Shown: in pieces, positions 50,581 through 58,746 of the stretch
Position numbering within the stretch: position 1 is the stretch's first letter
Layout of the letters: every line of letters begins with the position of its first letter
From: Occultella gossypii
GTDB taxonomy: Bacteria; Actinomycetota; Actinomycetes; Actinomycetales; Beutenbergiaceae
Assembly (NCBI RefSeq): GCF_019947135.1
Contig: NZ_JAGSHT010000013.1
Location: 248,001-312,000 of the forward strand
Direction of reading: 5' to 3'
Length of the DNA stretch: 64,000 bases
Made by a program: the position numbers and the translations under genes
The notes under the pieces: generated by a model
Seen by the model: the letters and a program-made list of their open reading frames with translations, nothing else
The model's database searches: none
Told to the model about the DNA's origin: nothing

Positions 50581-52617
50581 TCAGAGGCTGCCGACCAGGC
50601 CGGGCAGCGCCCCGGCCCGGGCGAACACCGGGATGACCTCGATCGGCGCGTCCACCTCGATCCGCTGCCCGCCGTGGTGCACCTCGCCGGTGTGCAGGTC
50701 CGTCCAGTCCGCTCCGCCAGGAAGGTACACCGGCCGCGAGCGCGCCCCTGCTGCGAGCACCGGCGCGACCAGCAGGTCCGGCCCGAACAGGAACTGATCG
50801 GCGACGTCCCACGCGGCCGGATCATCCGGGAACTCATGGAACAGGGCGCGCATCACCGGCTGGCCGTAGGTGTGCGCGGCGCGCATCACCGAGCGCGTGT
50901 AGTCGCGCAGCCGCTCCCGCAGGTGCGTGTAGCGGGACAGGATCGCGAACACCTCCTCGCCGAAGCTCCAGAGCTCGTTGGCGGCGCCGGAGTCCCGGCG
51001 GTGGCTGCCGTCCGCGGCCCGGACCGGCTCGGCCGGCCCGCGGTCGCCGTGCAGCCGCATCACGGGCAGGAACGTCGCGAACTGGAACCAGCGCACCAGC
51101 AGCTCGTGGAAGGCCGGGTCATCGGTGCGTCCGCCGCCGAACCCGCCGATGTCCGTGGTGAACCACGGGATCCCGGCCACGCCCATGTGGATCCCGGCGG
51201 TGATCTGGCGGGCCATCGAGGCGAAGCTGGAGTGGATGTCGCCGGACCAGACGAGGGCGCCGTAGCGCTGACTACCGGCCCACGCGGCCCGCACCAGACT
51301 GACCGGAGCACCTTCGCCGTCGGCCATCAACCCGTCGTGGAAGGTGCGCGCGAACAGCTGCGGGTAGATGTTGCCGACCTCGCGGACCTGGCCGAGGTGG
51401 TACCGGTAGGCGCCGTAGTCGTAGAAGGCGAACTCGGGCTCCGCCTCGTCCAGCCAGAACAGCCGGATGCCGTGCCGGGCATAGTTGGCGCGGCACGTCT
51501 CCCAGAGGAAGTCGCGGGCCGCGGGGTTCGTCACGTCCACGAACTGGCTCGGCCCTTCGAATGCCATCTGCACGTCGACGCCACGGTTGGACAGGGCGAG
51601 CCAGCCCTCGCGGGCCATCCGCGCGTAGTTCTCCGAGGAGTGCGACACCTGGGGCCACACCGAGACCATGAGCTCGATGCCGAGGTCCTTCAGTTCCGCG
51701 ACCATCGCGGCCGGGTCGGGCCAGAACTCCTCCTCGAACCGGTAGTCGCCCATGTGCGGCCAGTGGAAGAAGTCGGCGACGATGACGTCCATCGGCAGGC
51801 CACGCCGCTTGTGCTCGCGGGCCACCTCGAGCAGCTGCTCCTGGTTCCAGTACCGCAGCTTGCACTGCCAGAACCCGAGGCCGTGCTCGGGCATCATCGG
51901 CGCGTGCCCGGTGGCGTCGGCGAAGGCCGCGGTGATCTGCGCCGGCGAGGCACCCACGGTGACCCAGTAGTCGATCTGCCTGGTGGACTCGGCGACCCAC
52001 TCGGTGCGGTTGCTCGCGAACGTCGCGCGGCCGATCGCGGGGTTGTGCCAGAGGAACCCGTAGCCGGCACTGGAGAGCACGAACGGCACGCTCACCTGGG
52101 AGTTGCGGTGCGCGAGCTCGAACGTGCAGCCCTTGATATCGAGGATGTCCTGCTGGTACTGGCCCATCCCGTACAGCTTCTCGGCGGGATCGGCCACGAG
52201 GGCGAGGGTCGCGGCGTAGGTGCCGCCGTCCTGCGCCGAGTAGTCCCGGGCCCGCAGCTTGAGGGCGCCACCGGCGTCCTCCTCGGCGAACAGCAGGCGA
52301 CCGTCCGCCGCGAAGAACTCCAGCCGGCACGCGAACCGCCGGTAGCCGGCCTGGCCGTCGAAGAAGTCCCGGGCGGTCGCGACGACGCGCACCTCACCGT
52401 TGGTCAGGGTCGCGACCGGGCCGTCGACGGCGACCGTCACCTTCTCGTGGGCGCCCGCCTCGGGGGGCAGCAGCGCCCAGTCGGTGTCGATCACGCCGGC
52501 CCCGTGGGCGGCACGCACCCGCACGGAGTCGGCGCCCCAGGCCTGGACCACGAGGGTCTCGCCACCGCCCCGCCAGGTGAAGCTCTCGGCGTCGGTGGAG
52601 AAGTGGTGATCGGTCAT
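50581..52617 (-). CDS. Glycoside hydrolase family 31 (alpha-xylosidase/alpha-glucosidase-like)
   Basis: The 678-residue enzyme has an N-terminal beta-sandwich (1-210), then the barrel: GLGFWQCKLRYWNQEQLLEV, DVIVADFFHWPHMGDYRF, RLFWLDEAEPEF with the nucleophile Asp, and GALVWSGDIHSSF with the acid/base Asp. There is no signal peptide, so it acts on imported oligosaccharides. It is the last gene of the arabinofuranoside operon, 38 bases after the DUF1680 gene. The exact bond (alpha-xyloside, glucoside or galactoside) is not determined. Confidence 0.88.
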   Translation of the reverse strand: MTDHHFSTDAESFTWRGGGETLVVQAWGADSVRVRAAHGAGVIDTDWALLPPEAGAHEKVTVAVDGPVATLTNGEVRVVATARDFFDGQAGYRRFACRLEFFAADGRLLFAEEDAGGALKLRARDYSAQDGGTYAATLALVADPAEKLYGMGQYQQDILDIKGCTFELAHRNSQVSVPFVLSSAGYGFLWHNPAIGRATFASNRTEWVAESTRQIDYWVTVGASPAQITAAFADATGHAPMMPEHGLGFWQCKLRYWNQEQLLEVAREHKRRGLPMDVIVADFFHWPHMGDYRFEEEFWPDPAAMVAELKDLGIELMVSVWPQVSHSSENYARMAREGWLALSNRGVDVQMAFEGPSQFVDVTNPAARDFLWETCRANYARHGIRLFWLDEAEPEFAFYDYGAYRYHLGQVREVGNIYPQLFARTFHDGLMADGEGAPVSLVRAAWAGSQRYGALVWSGDIHSSFASMARQITAGIHMGVAGIPWFTTDIGGFGGGRTDDPAFHELLVRWFQFATFLPVMRLHGDRGPAEPVRAADGSHRRDSGAANELWSFGEEVFAILSRYTHLRERLRDYTRSVMRAAHTYGQPVMRALFHEFPDDPAAWDVADQFLFGPDLLVAPVLAAGARSRPVYLPGGADWTDLHTGEVHHGGQRIEVDAPIEVIPVFARAGALPGLVGSL

Positions 52618-52655
52618 GCGGGTTCGAACTCCAGTGGGTGTGGTGGTGGGTGCGG

Positions 52656-54446
52656 TCAGACGATCCGCGGGTCGTCCAGGTCGAAGTAGACGCGGTACGG
52701 CATCCGTTCGGCGATCTCCGACAGCGGCCGCAGGTCACCGAACGGCAGCCGTGCCGTCCCGACGCCGACGGGCGTGTACCGCACCCCCTCCCCCGGCTCG
52801 AAGGCCTGCTCGAGATCGACCATCTCCCAGGGCGTCGGGAGCGAGATAGGCATGGTCCAGTCCGCCCTCTGCGCCAGCACGACCGGGCCGTGGGCGAACG
52901 CGACCCGGTTCGGGTGCCGGGCGTCGACCGGCAGGACCCGCAGGCCGGCGCCGATCGTGACGTCGACGACGTCGCCGTCGCGCCAGTCCCGGTCGATGAC
53001 CAGCCAGTCACCTCCGGTCGCCACGGCGTTCACCGGCTCCCCGTTCACGGCCGCCGAGAACCCCTCGCTCCACGACGGGACCCGCAGCCGCAACGCCAGG
53101 CGCCCGGAGCCGTGCAGGGTCAGGCGGGCATCGTCGGTCTGCGGGAAGGACGTCTCGAGGGTGAGGCCGAACGCCCGTCCCTCGTGTTCCCAGGAGACCG
53201 TCGAGGGCACGTAGAGCAGCACGGCGAGACCGTCGTCCGCCGCGTAGTAGAGGAGGTTCGGCAGTTCGGAGACGCACTGGAGGTATGTCCCCGAGCAGCA
53301 CGGCCAGTCGTCCCAGTGCGGCAGCTTGGTGGCGACCCCGAGCCGGTAGTCCTGGTAGTAGGGCGTCCGGCCACCCGGCCGGACTGGGGTCACCGCGCCG
53401 ATCCCGGAGTAGACGAGCTGCTCCACCCAGTCCCCGTAGCGGGCCAGCCCCGTGTATGTCAGCAGCGCCGTCGAGACCTTGAATGCGGCCCACGACCCGC
53501 ACACGATCTCGGCCGAGTCGGTGCGCCACTCGAGGCTGCGCCCGAGCGCGCCGTCCTCCGGGAGGGTGAACTCGCTCGGTCCGTAGCCGCCGGTGGCGTA
53601 GGTCTGCGTCGTGGTGAAGTACGTATGCGCATTGCGCACGATCTCCAGGTACCGGTCCTCGCCGGTGACCTCGTACGCCGCGGCGGCCGAGGCGAACGTG
53701 TTCAGGTGCGAGTACGCGTGCAGCCAGGCCGGGACCGGCCAGGCCCGGCCCGGCTGCGGCTCCGTCAGGAAGCGGTCCCAGTAGGCGTCGTAGTGCCACT
53801 CCCGCGCGAACTCGCCGACCCGGTCGTCGGCGCCGGCCAGCCAGGCACGGTGGAGATTCTCGGCGAGCGTGTACCACTCGAGGGTGCGGGCATGGCTGGT
53901 CGGACCGATGCGGCCACCGGCGAAGTCGTGCGCCGACGGCGTCGGGCGGGCTCGGTCGAAGGTCCGGTCCGCCCAGGGCACCGTCCGTTCCAGGAGCGCG
54001 AGCGCCGGCTCGTGCCCGGTGAGGGTGAACGTGTCGACGAGTCCGCAGATGAGCTTCTCGTAGCCGTACAGGGACATCCGGACGTCACCGTCAGGACCGA
54101 CCGTCTCCGCGAAGCCGTCGACCAACTCGATCGCCCGCTCGCTCGCCGCCGTCACGCCGGCGGTGGCGCCGAGGCGGGCGAGTCCGCTGACCCACTGCCC
54201 GAACGTGGGCTCCGAGGTCACGGCGGACCAACCCGTCAGGGGTGCGCCGGGAGCGTCCTGGCCGGCCGCCGTCCGGAAGCCGTGCAGGACGTCGTCCGGG
54301 TCCATGGCGAGGTAGGTGGCCGCGGCGTCCGCGATGCGCTCGGCCAGTGGCCCGCTCTCGATCCGGACCCGTCCGGTGTGCCCGAGCGGTTGCAGCACCA
54401 CCTGCGCCCGGATGCGGTCAGATCCCTTGCTTCGTGTCACTGACAA
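52656..54446 (-). CDS. DUF1680/GH127-clan glycosidase
   Basis: The 596-residue (alpha/alpha)6-barrel protein belongs to PF07944. Motifs are SLYGYEKLICGLVDTFTLTG, PAWLHAYSHLNTFASAAAAY, TDSAEIVCGSWAAFKV and DDWPCCSGTYLQCVSELPN. The Cys-Cys pair and Glu-Ile-Val-Cys correspond to the zinc/thiolate site of GH127, but with one extra residue between Glu and Cys compared with the other GH127 here, so the specificity may differ. The TTG start at 54446 has AAGGG 7 bases upstream. It is intracellular and probably acts on a second arabinofuranoside linkage. Confidence 0.82.
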   Translation of the reverse strand: MSVTRSKGSDRIRAQVVLQPLGHTGRVRIESGPLAERIADAAATYLAMDPDDVLHGFRTAAGQDAPGAPLTGWSAVTSEPTFGQWVSGLARLGATAGVTAASERAIELVDGFAETVGPDGDVRMSLYGYEKLICGLVDTFTLTGHEPALALLERTVPWADRTFDRARPTPSAHDFAGGRIGPTSHARTLEWYTLAENLHRAWLAGADDRVGEFAREWHYDAYWDRFLTEPQPGRAWPVPAWLHAYSHLNTFASAAAAYEVTGEDRYLEIVRNAHTYFTTTQTYATGGYGPSEFTLPEDGALGRSLEWRTDSAEIVCGSWAAFKVSTALLTYTGLARYGDWVEQLVYSGIGAVTPVRPGGRTPYYQDYRLGVATKLPHWDDWPCCSGTYLQCVSELPNLLYYAADDGLAVLLYVPSTVSWEHEGRAFGLTLETSFPQTDDARLTLHGSGRLALRLRVPSWSEGFSAAVNGEPVNAVATGGDWLVIDRDWRDGDVVDVTIGAGLRVLPVDARHPNRVAFAHGPVVLAQRADWTMPISLPTPWEMVDLEQAFEPGEGVRYTPVGVGTARLPFGDLRPLSEIAERMPYRVYFDLDDPRIV

Positions 54447-54457
54447 CGGGATTCCCT

Positions 54458-55120
54458 TCAGAGGTGCGAGTGGGCCGGCACCGGCTCCGGTCGAGGTTCC
54501 CGGGCCGGCCGGGGCAGGACGCCGCTGCGCCACAACTGCGCGGAGGTGAGCATGGCGGGACCGGCCACGCCGAACACCGGCACCAGCCCCGGCACCACGT
54601 AGTAGAGGCAGAGCACGACGGCCAGCACCACGGCTGCGCCGAGGGCGGTCAGCGGGCGAGCCAGGGCCAGCAGCGCGGCGCGCCGCAACGTCGCCAACGG
54701 TCCTTCGTCGAAGTGCACCGCCAGCATCCAGACCGACGCGCACAGGACGAACAGCAGCGCCGCCGCGAACCACAACAGCGCCGCGACCCCGGCCGCGAGG
54801 CCCTGCGCGCCACCGGAGGTGAGGACGTGGTGCTCGACGAGCAGCAGCACCCACGCCGTCGTCAGTACGTAGCCGATCACGTTCGCCGAACCCAGTTCCG
54901 CGCGCCAGGCGGCTCCGAACTCGACCCGCAGCGGCTCCCGGTGGGGGTCATCGGGACGCATCAGGTCGCGACGCAGCACCGCGTGCACGGCGGCGGTCGC
55001 CGGGAACACCCCGGCGACCACCCCGCCCCGCAGCGTGTACAGCAGCCACAGCGCGTTCAGTGCGAACAACCGCACGCCGATCTCACCGACCCGCGTGTGC
55101 CATCCGAGCAGTCGCAGCAT
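54458..55120 (-). CDS. YesL-like DUF624 membrane protein
   Basis: The 220-residue protein has about five membrane helices (RLFALNALWLLYTLRGG, VIGYVLTTAWVLLLVEHHVL, AALLWFAAALLFVLCASVWM, AVVLAVVLCLYYVVPGLVPV). DUF624 proteins regularly accompany CUT1 transporters for plant-wall sugars; the role, perhaps a transporter accessory, is unknown. The ATG forms TGATG with the permease stop. Confidence 0.82.
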   Translation of the reverse strand: MLRLLGWHTRVGEIGVRLFALNALWLLYTLRGGVVAGVFPATAAVHAVLRRDLMRPDDPHREPLRVEFGAAWRAELGSANVIGYVLTTAWVLLLVEHHVLTSGGAQGLAAGVAALLWFAAALLFVLCASVWMLAVHFDEGPLATLRRAALLALARPLTALGAAVVLAVVLCLYYVVPGLVPVFGVAGPAMLTSAQLWRSGVLPRPAREPRPEPVPAHSHL

Positions 55121-56025
55121 CAGCCCTTCACCGACCCGATCATGACGCCCTTCTCGAAGTACTTCTGGAGGAAGGGGTAGAGGATGATCACCGGGAGTGT
55201 GGAGACCACGATCACGCCGTACTTGATCTGGTCCGCGTACTGCTGGGCGTAGCTGCCGCCCGTGCCGCCCGCCCCGCCGGCGCCGCCGGCGAAGGCCTGA
55301 TTGGAGATCAGGATGTCCCGGAGCACGATCTGCAGCGGCTGTTTGTCATAGGTGCGCACGAACACCAGACCGGTGAAGAAGTCGTTCCAGTGCTGCACCA
55401 GGTAGTACAGCCCGATCACGGAGATGATCGCCATGGACAGCGGCACCGCGATCTTGAGGAAGAACTGGAAGTAGTTGGCGCCGTCGATCGTGGCCGCCTC
55501 GAAGATCTCCTCGGGCAGGGAGTGCTCGAAGAACGCCCGCGCGATGATCAGGTTGTAGACGTTCACCGCCGACGGCAGGACGAACACCGCCCAGTTGTCC
55601 AGCAGGCTCAGGTCCCGGTACAGCAGGTAGGTGGGGATCAGTCCGCCGCTGAAGAACATCGTGAACGCGAAGAACAGCATCAGGACCTTGCGCGGCGCGA
55701 ACTCGCGCCGGGACAGCGCGTACGCCGCGGGCAGGGTCACCAGCAGGTTCAGCGCGGTGCCGGCCGCCGTGTAGATCAGCGTGTTCCGGTACCCGGTCCA
55801 GATCCGGGTGTCCGCGAAGATCTGGTCGTAGCCGAACCAGGACCAGCCGCGGGGCCAGAAGGACACCCCGCCGGTGGCCACCAGGGTCGGATCCGAGACC
55901 GAGGCGATCACCACGAAGTACACCGGGTACAGCGTGATGAACAGGATGAGGGCACAGGTCAGTCCGAGGACCACCGTGAAGGCGATCTCCCCGGGACTGC
56001 GGTGCCGCAGGGTTGCCAGTCGCAT
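55120..56025 (-). CDS. Carbohydrate ABC permease (CUT1, LplC/YtcP type)
   Basis: The 301-residue permease has six membrane helices and the EAA loop LPEEIFEAATIDGANYFQFF. FTMFFSGGLIPTYLLYRDL marks the LplC/YtcP branch used for rhamnogalacturonan or arabinan-type oligosaccharides. A Gly-rich insert (AFAGGAGGAGGTGGSYAQQY) near residue 260 is unusual. It follows the partner permease by 14 bases. Confidence 0.9.
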   Translation of the reverse strand: MRLATLRHRSPGEIAFTVVLGLTCALILFITLYPVYFVVIASVSDPTLVATGGVSFWPRGWSWFGYDQIFADTRIWTGYRNTLIYTAAGTALNLLVTLPAAYALSRREFAPRKVLMLFFAFTMFFSGGLIPTYLLYRDLSLLDNWAVFVLPSAVNVYNLIIARAFFEHSLPEEIFEAATIDGANYFQFFLKIAVPLSMAIISVIGLYYLVQHWNDFFTGLVFVRTYDKQPLQIVLRDILISNQAFAGGAGGAGGTGGSYAQQYADQIKYGVIVVSTLPVIILYPFLQKYFEKGVMIGSVKG

Positions 56026-56039
56026 CGTCGTCTTTCCTC

Positions 56040-57020
56040 TCACCACAGGCTCGTGTTGGCGACCCGTTTGGCGATCTGGTTCGTGATCACCAGGAACAGG
56101 AAGTTGATCGCCGTGTTGAACAGCCCGATGGCCGTGGCGTAGCTGAACTGGTTGGACAGGATCCCGATCTTGTACACGTACGTGGAGATGACCTCCGAGA
56201 CGCCCAGGTTCAGCGGGTTCTGCATCAGGAAGATCTTCTCGAAGCCGGCGTTGAGCACCCCGCCCATGTTCAGGATGAGCAGGACGATCATGGTCGGCAC
56301 CAGGGCCGGGAAGTCGATGTGCCGCACGATGCTCAGGCGGCCGGCGCCGTCGATCTTGGCCGCCTCGTACAGCTGGGTGTCGACGCTGGCCAGGGCGGCC
56401 AGGTAGATGATCGAGTTCCAACCGCAGTGCTGCCAGACCTCGGAGATCACGTACACCGGGACGAACGCCGAGGTGTCGCCGAGGAAGTTCACCCCGGTGA
56501 TTCCCAGGCCCTCCAGGAACCGGGTGATCAGCCCCGACGACGGCGACAGGAACACCTGCAGCATCCCGACGATCACGACGATCGAGATGAAGTGCGGCAG
56601 GTAGGTGGCCGTCTGCAGGAACTTCTTGCGCCGGCGGCCGACCACCTGGTTCACGAGCAGCGCCAAGGCGATCGGGGCGACGAAGCCGACCACCAGGGTC
56701 GTCACGCTGATCACCACGGTGTTACGCATCAGGGTCCAGAACTGCGGACTCTCGAAGAACTGCCGGAAGTACTTCAGGCCGACCCACTCGCCGCCGGTGA
56801 GACCGGCCGAGAAGTCGAACTCGCGGAACGCCAGCTGGATCCCGTACATCGGGACGTAGGCGAACACGGCCACGAACGCGATCGCGGGCGCGGCCATCAC
56901 CCACAGCTGCCAGTACCGGCGGAAGTGCCGGCGCAGCCCACGGCGGCCCGGCACCGTCGGTGCCACCTGGGCCTTCACGCGCCGGCTCACCTTCACCGGC
57001 GTCGGATCGATCAACGTCAT
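56040..57020 (-). CDS. Carbohydrate ABC permease (CUT1, LplB type)
   Basis: The 326-residue permease has a basic N terminus, six helices and the EAA loop LYEAAKIDGAGRLSIVRHID. FDFSAGLTGGEWVGLKYFRQ matches the LplB branch. No ATPase gene accompanies this importer, so it must use a shared MsmX/MsiK-like ATPase from elsewhere. ATG 57020 has GGAG 7 bases upstream; an in-frame ATG at 57059 lies inside the hairpin loop and is rejected. Confidence 0.9.
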   Translation of the reverse strand: MTLIDPTPVKVSRRVKAQVAPTVPGRRGLRRHFRRYWQLWVMAAPAIAFVAVFAYVPMYGIQLAFREFDFSAGLTGGEWVGLKYFRQFFESPQFWTLMRNTVVISVTTLVVGFVAPIALALLVNQVVGRRRKKFLQTATYLPHFISIVVIVGMLQVFLSPSSGLITRFLEGLGITGVNFLGDTSAFVPVYVISEVWQHCGWNSIIYLAALASVDTQLYEAAKIDGAGRLSIVRHIDFPALVPTMIVLLILNMGGVLNAGFEKIFLMQNPLNLGVSEVISTYVYKIGILSNQFSYATAIGLFNTAINFLFLVITNQIAKRVANTSLW

Positions 57021-57043
57021 CTGGGTCTCCTTCGACCGCTCGG

Positions 57044-57076
57044 CCGGGCCCGCCGCCATGGTGGCGGCGGGCCCGG
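57044..57076 (-). terminator. Perfect 15-bp hairpin between binding-protein and permease genes (attenuator)
   Basis: CCGGGCCCGCCGCCA and TGGCGGCGGGCCCGG pair fully around a TGG loop. It lies between the stop of the binding-protein gene (57084) and the permease start (57020), the same position as the hairpin at 45766. Confidence 0.65.
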
Positions 57077-57083
57077 TGCTCGA

Positions 57084-58700
57084 TCAGCCCAGGGAGGCGA
57101 CGTAGTCGTCGTAGTAGCCCTGGTAGATCTCCACGTTCTGCGGCAGCCCGGCCGCCTCCAGCTGGGCGACGTGGTCGTCCCACCCGGCCTCGGCGCCACC
57201 CTCGGTCACCCAGGTGGCCCAGTTCTGCATCGCGATACTGAGGAAGTTGGTGTCGTTCAGCGAGATCGTGGAGGAGTCCTCCGCGCTCAGGCTGAAGAAC
57301 TCCGCGGGAAAGACGTCCGCGACCGGGTCCACGTTGGCGATGGCCGGTGCGAGCGGCGCGGCCTCGTCGACCGCCTCCTGCAGGTCGGTCGGCAGCACCA
57401 CGTCGATGTCGTCACGGATCCACATCGGACCGTTGTCCGCCAACGTGGTGGTCCACTTCCAGGTGGACGGGTCCGAGGTCTCGTCGGCCGGCGGCAGCAC
57501 CTCGTAGGAGTTCTCGCCGGCCTCGGTGACGTTCGGACCGACGTCGCCCCAGAGCACCTGCACCGAGATGGTCTGGTCGTAGAACGCGTCGATCACCCGC
57601 AGCGCCGCGTCGCGGACGTCGGTCTGCGCCGACATCGTGATGCTGTTCGGGCCGTAGTTCAGCGAGTAGGTGTCGTAGGTCCAGACCGCGTCGGCGGCGT
57701 CCCCGCCCGGTGCCAGCATCGGCGCGGTGGCCGTGTACTGGGGGGCGAGCTGCGCGCCGAACCGGTCAGAGGCGGTCCAGCCCCAGGTGAAGCCGACACT
57801 CGCGTCGTCACCGTTGCCCCGGCCCACGGACTGGTAGGCGGAGTAGTCCTGCGTCATGACCTCCTGGCTGATGAGGCCCTCGGCGTAGCAGTCGTGCAGG
57901 AACTCGACGACGTCGCGGTAGCGCTCGTCGGTGAAGAAGTTGCCGACCTGCCCGTCCTCGACGAAATAGCCGGCGCCGCCGCCGCCGGTGATCGGCAGAC
58001 CGAGGCTGCCCAGGAGGACGGACGGCTGGAAGAAGCCGAAGCCGCCGGTACCGGTGGGCGACCAGTCCATCGGGATCTCGTCGCTGGGGTCCCCGTTGCC
58101 GTTGGCGTCCTCGTCCTTGAACGCCTTGAGCACGTCGAAGAGCTCGTCCCAGGTGGTCGGCATCGCCAGGCCCAGGTTGTCCAGCCACTGCTGGTTGATG
58201 TACTGGCGGGTGGCCGTCTCCGGCCAGAACCGCCGGTAGCTGGGCAGCGAGAACACGGCGCCGTCGGTCTGCGTGGCCATCGCCTCGGTCTGCGGGACCG
58301 CGTCGAACATGCCCTGCACGTTCGGCAGCGCGTCCATGTCATCGGACAGGTCCTCGAAGAGTCCGTTGAACGTCACCAGGTCCGAACCGGTGATCGCGTT
58401 CACACCCACCACCAGGTCCGGGATGTCCCCGGCCGCCAGCATGGTGGACTTCTTCTGGTCCCAGTCGGCCGAGACCTCCTCCCAGACGATCTCGACGTCC
58501 GCCATCTCCTCGATCTGGCTGACCCAGTCCATGTCGTCCATCGGCCCGGTGAGCGCGTGCTTGAGCACCAGGATGTGGACGGTGTTGTCACCACCGCCAC
58601 CCTCGCCGCCGTTGTCGCCGTCGCCGCCGGAGGTGCAGCCGGCGAGCACGAGCCCGCCTGCCACGACCGCGGCGGTCGCCGTCAGTGCCTTCCTCATCAT
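57084..58700 (-). CDS. Sugar-binding lipoprotein of the CUT1 importer
   Basis: The 538-residue protein has lipobox LVLAGC and an acidic Gly-rich linker, then a large SBP_bac_1-like fold (NQQWLDNLGLAMPTTWDELF, VGRGNGDDASVGFTWGWTAS). SBPs of this size with LplB/LplC permeases bind oligosaccharides. Neighbouring GH127 and GH31 enzymes suggest arabinose-containing side chains. ATG 58700 or 58697; AAGGG precedes both. Confidence 0.9.
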   Translation of the reverse strand: MMRKALTATAAVVAGGLVLAGCTSGGDGDNGGEGGGGDNTVHILVLKHALTGPMDDMDWVSQIEEMADVEIVWEEVSADWDQKKSTMLAAGDIPDLVVGVNAITGSDLVTFNGLFEDLSDDMDALPNVQGMFDAVPQTEAMATQTDGAVFSLPSYRRFWPETATRQYINQQWLDNLGLAMPTTWDELFDVLKAFKDEDANGNGDPSDEIPMDWSPTGTGGFGFFQPSVLLGSLGLPITGGGGAGYFVEDGQVGNFFTDERYRDVVEFLHDCYAEGLISQEVMTQDYSAYQSVGRGNGDDASVGFTWGWTASDRFGAQLAPQYTATAPMLAPGGDAADAVWTYDTYSLNYGPNSITMSAQTDVRDAALRVIDAFYDQTISVQVLWGDVGPNVTEAGENSYEVLPPADETSDPSTWKWTTTLADNGPMWIRDDIDVVLPTDLQEAVDEAAPLAPAIANVDPVADVFPAEFFSLSAEDSSTISLNDTNFLSIAMQNWATWVTEGGAEAGWDDHVAQLEAAGLPQNVEIYQGYYDDYVASLG

Positions 58701-58746
58701 TGAGCCCTTCGTGTGGTGATTCGGTTGGGGGTGCGTCGTCCGCGAC

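Noticed and set aside
52617-52632. GGTTCGAACTCC, resembling a tRNA T-loop
   Set aside because: No acceptor, D or anticodon stem can be built around it.
57021-57059. Upstream ATG for the LplB-type permease
   Set aside because: It lies in the loop of the intergenic hairpin and has no ribosome site, whereas ATG 57020 has GGAG at a good distance.
56013-58703. 896-codon open frame on the plus strand
   Set aside because: It is antisense to the sugar-binding lipoprotein and permease genes, which have clear domains. Composition is His/Arg/Gln-rich as expected for an antisense frame in high-GC DNA.
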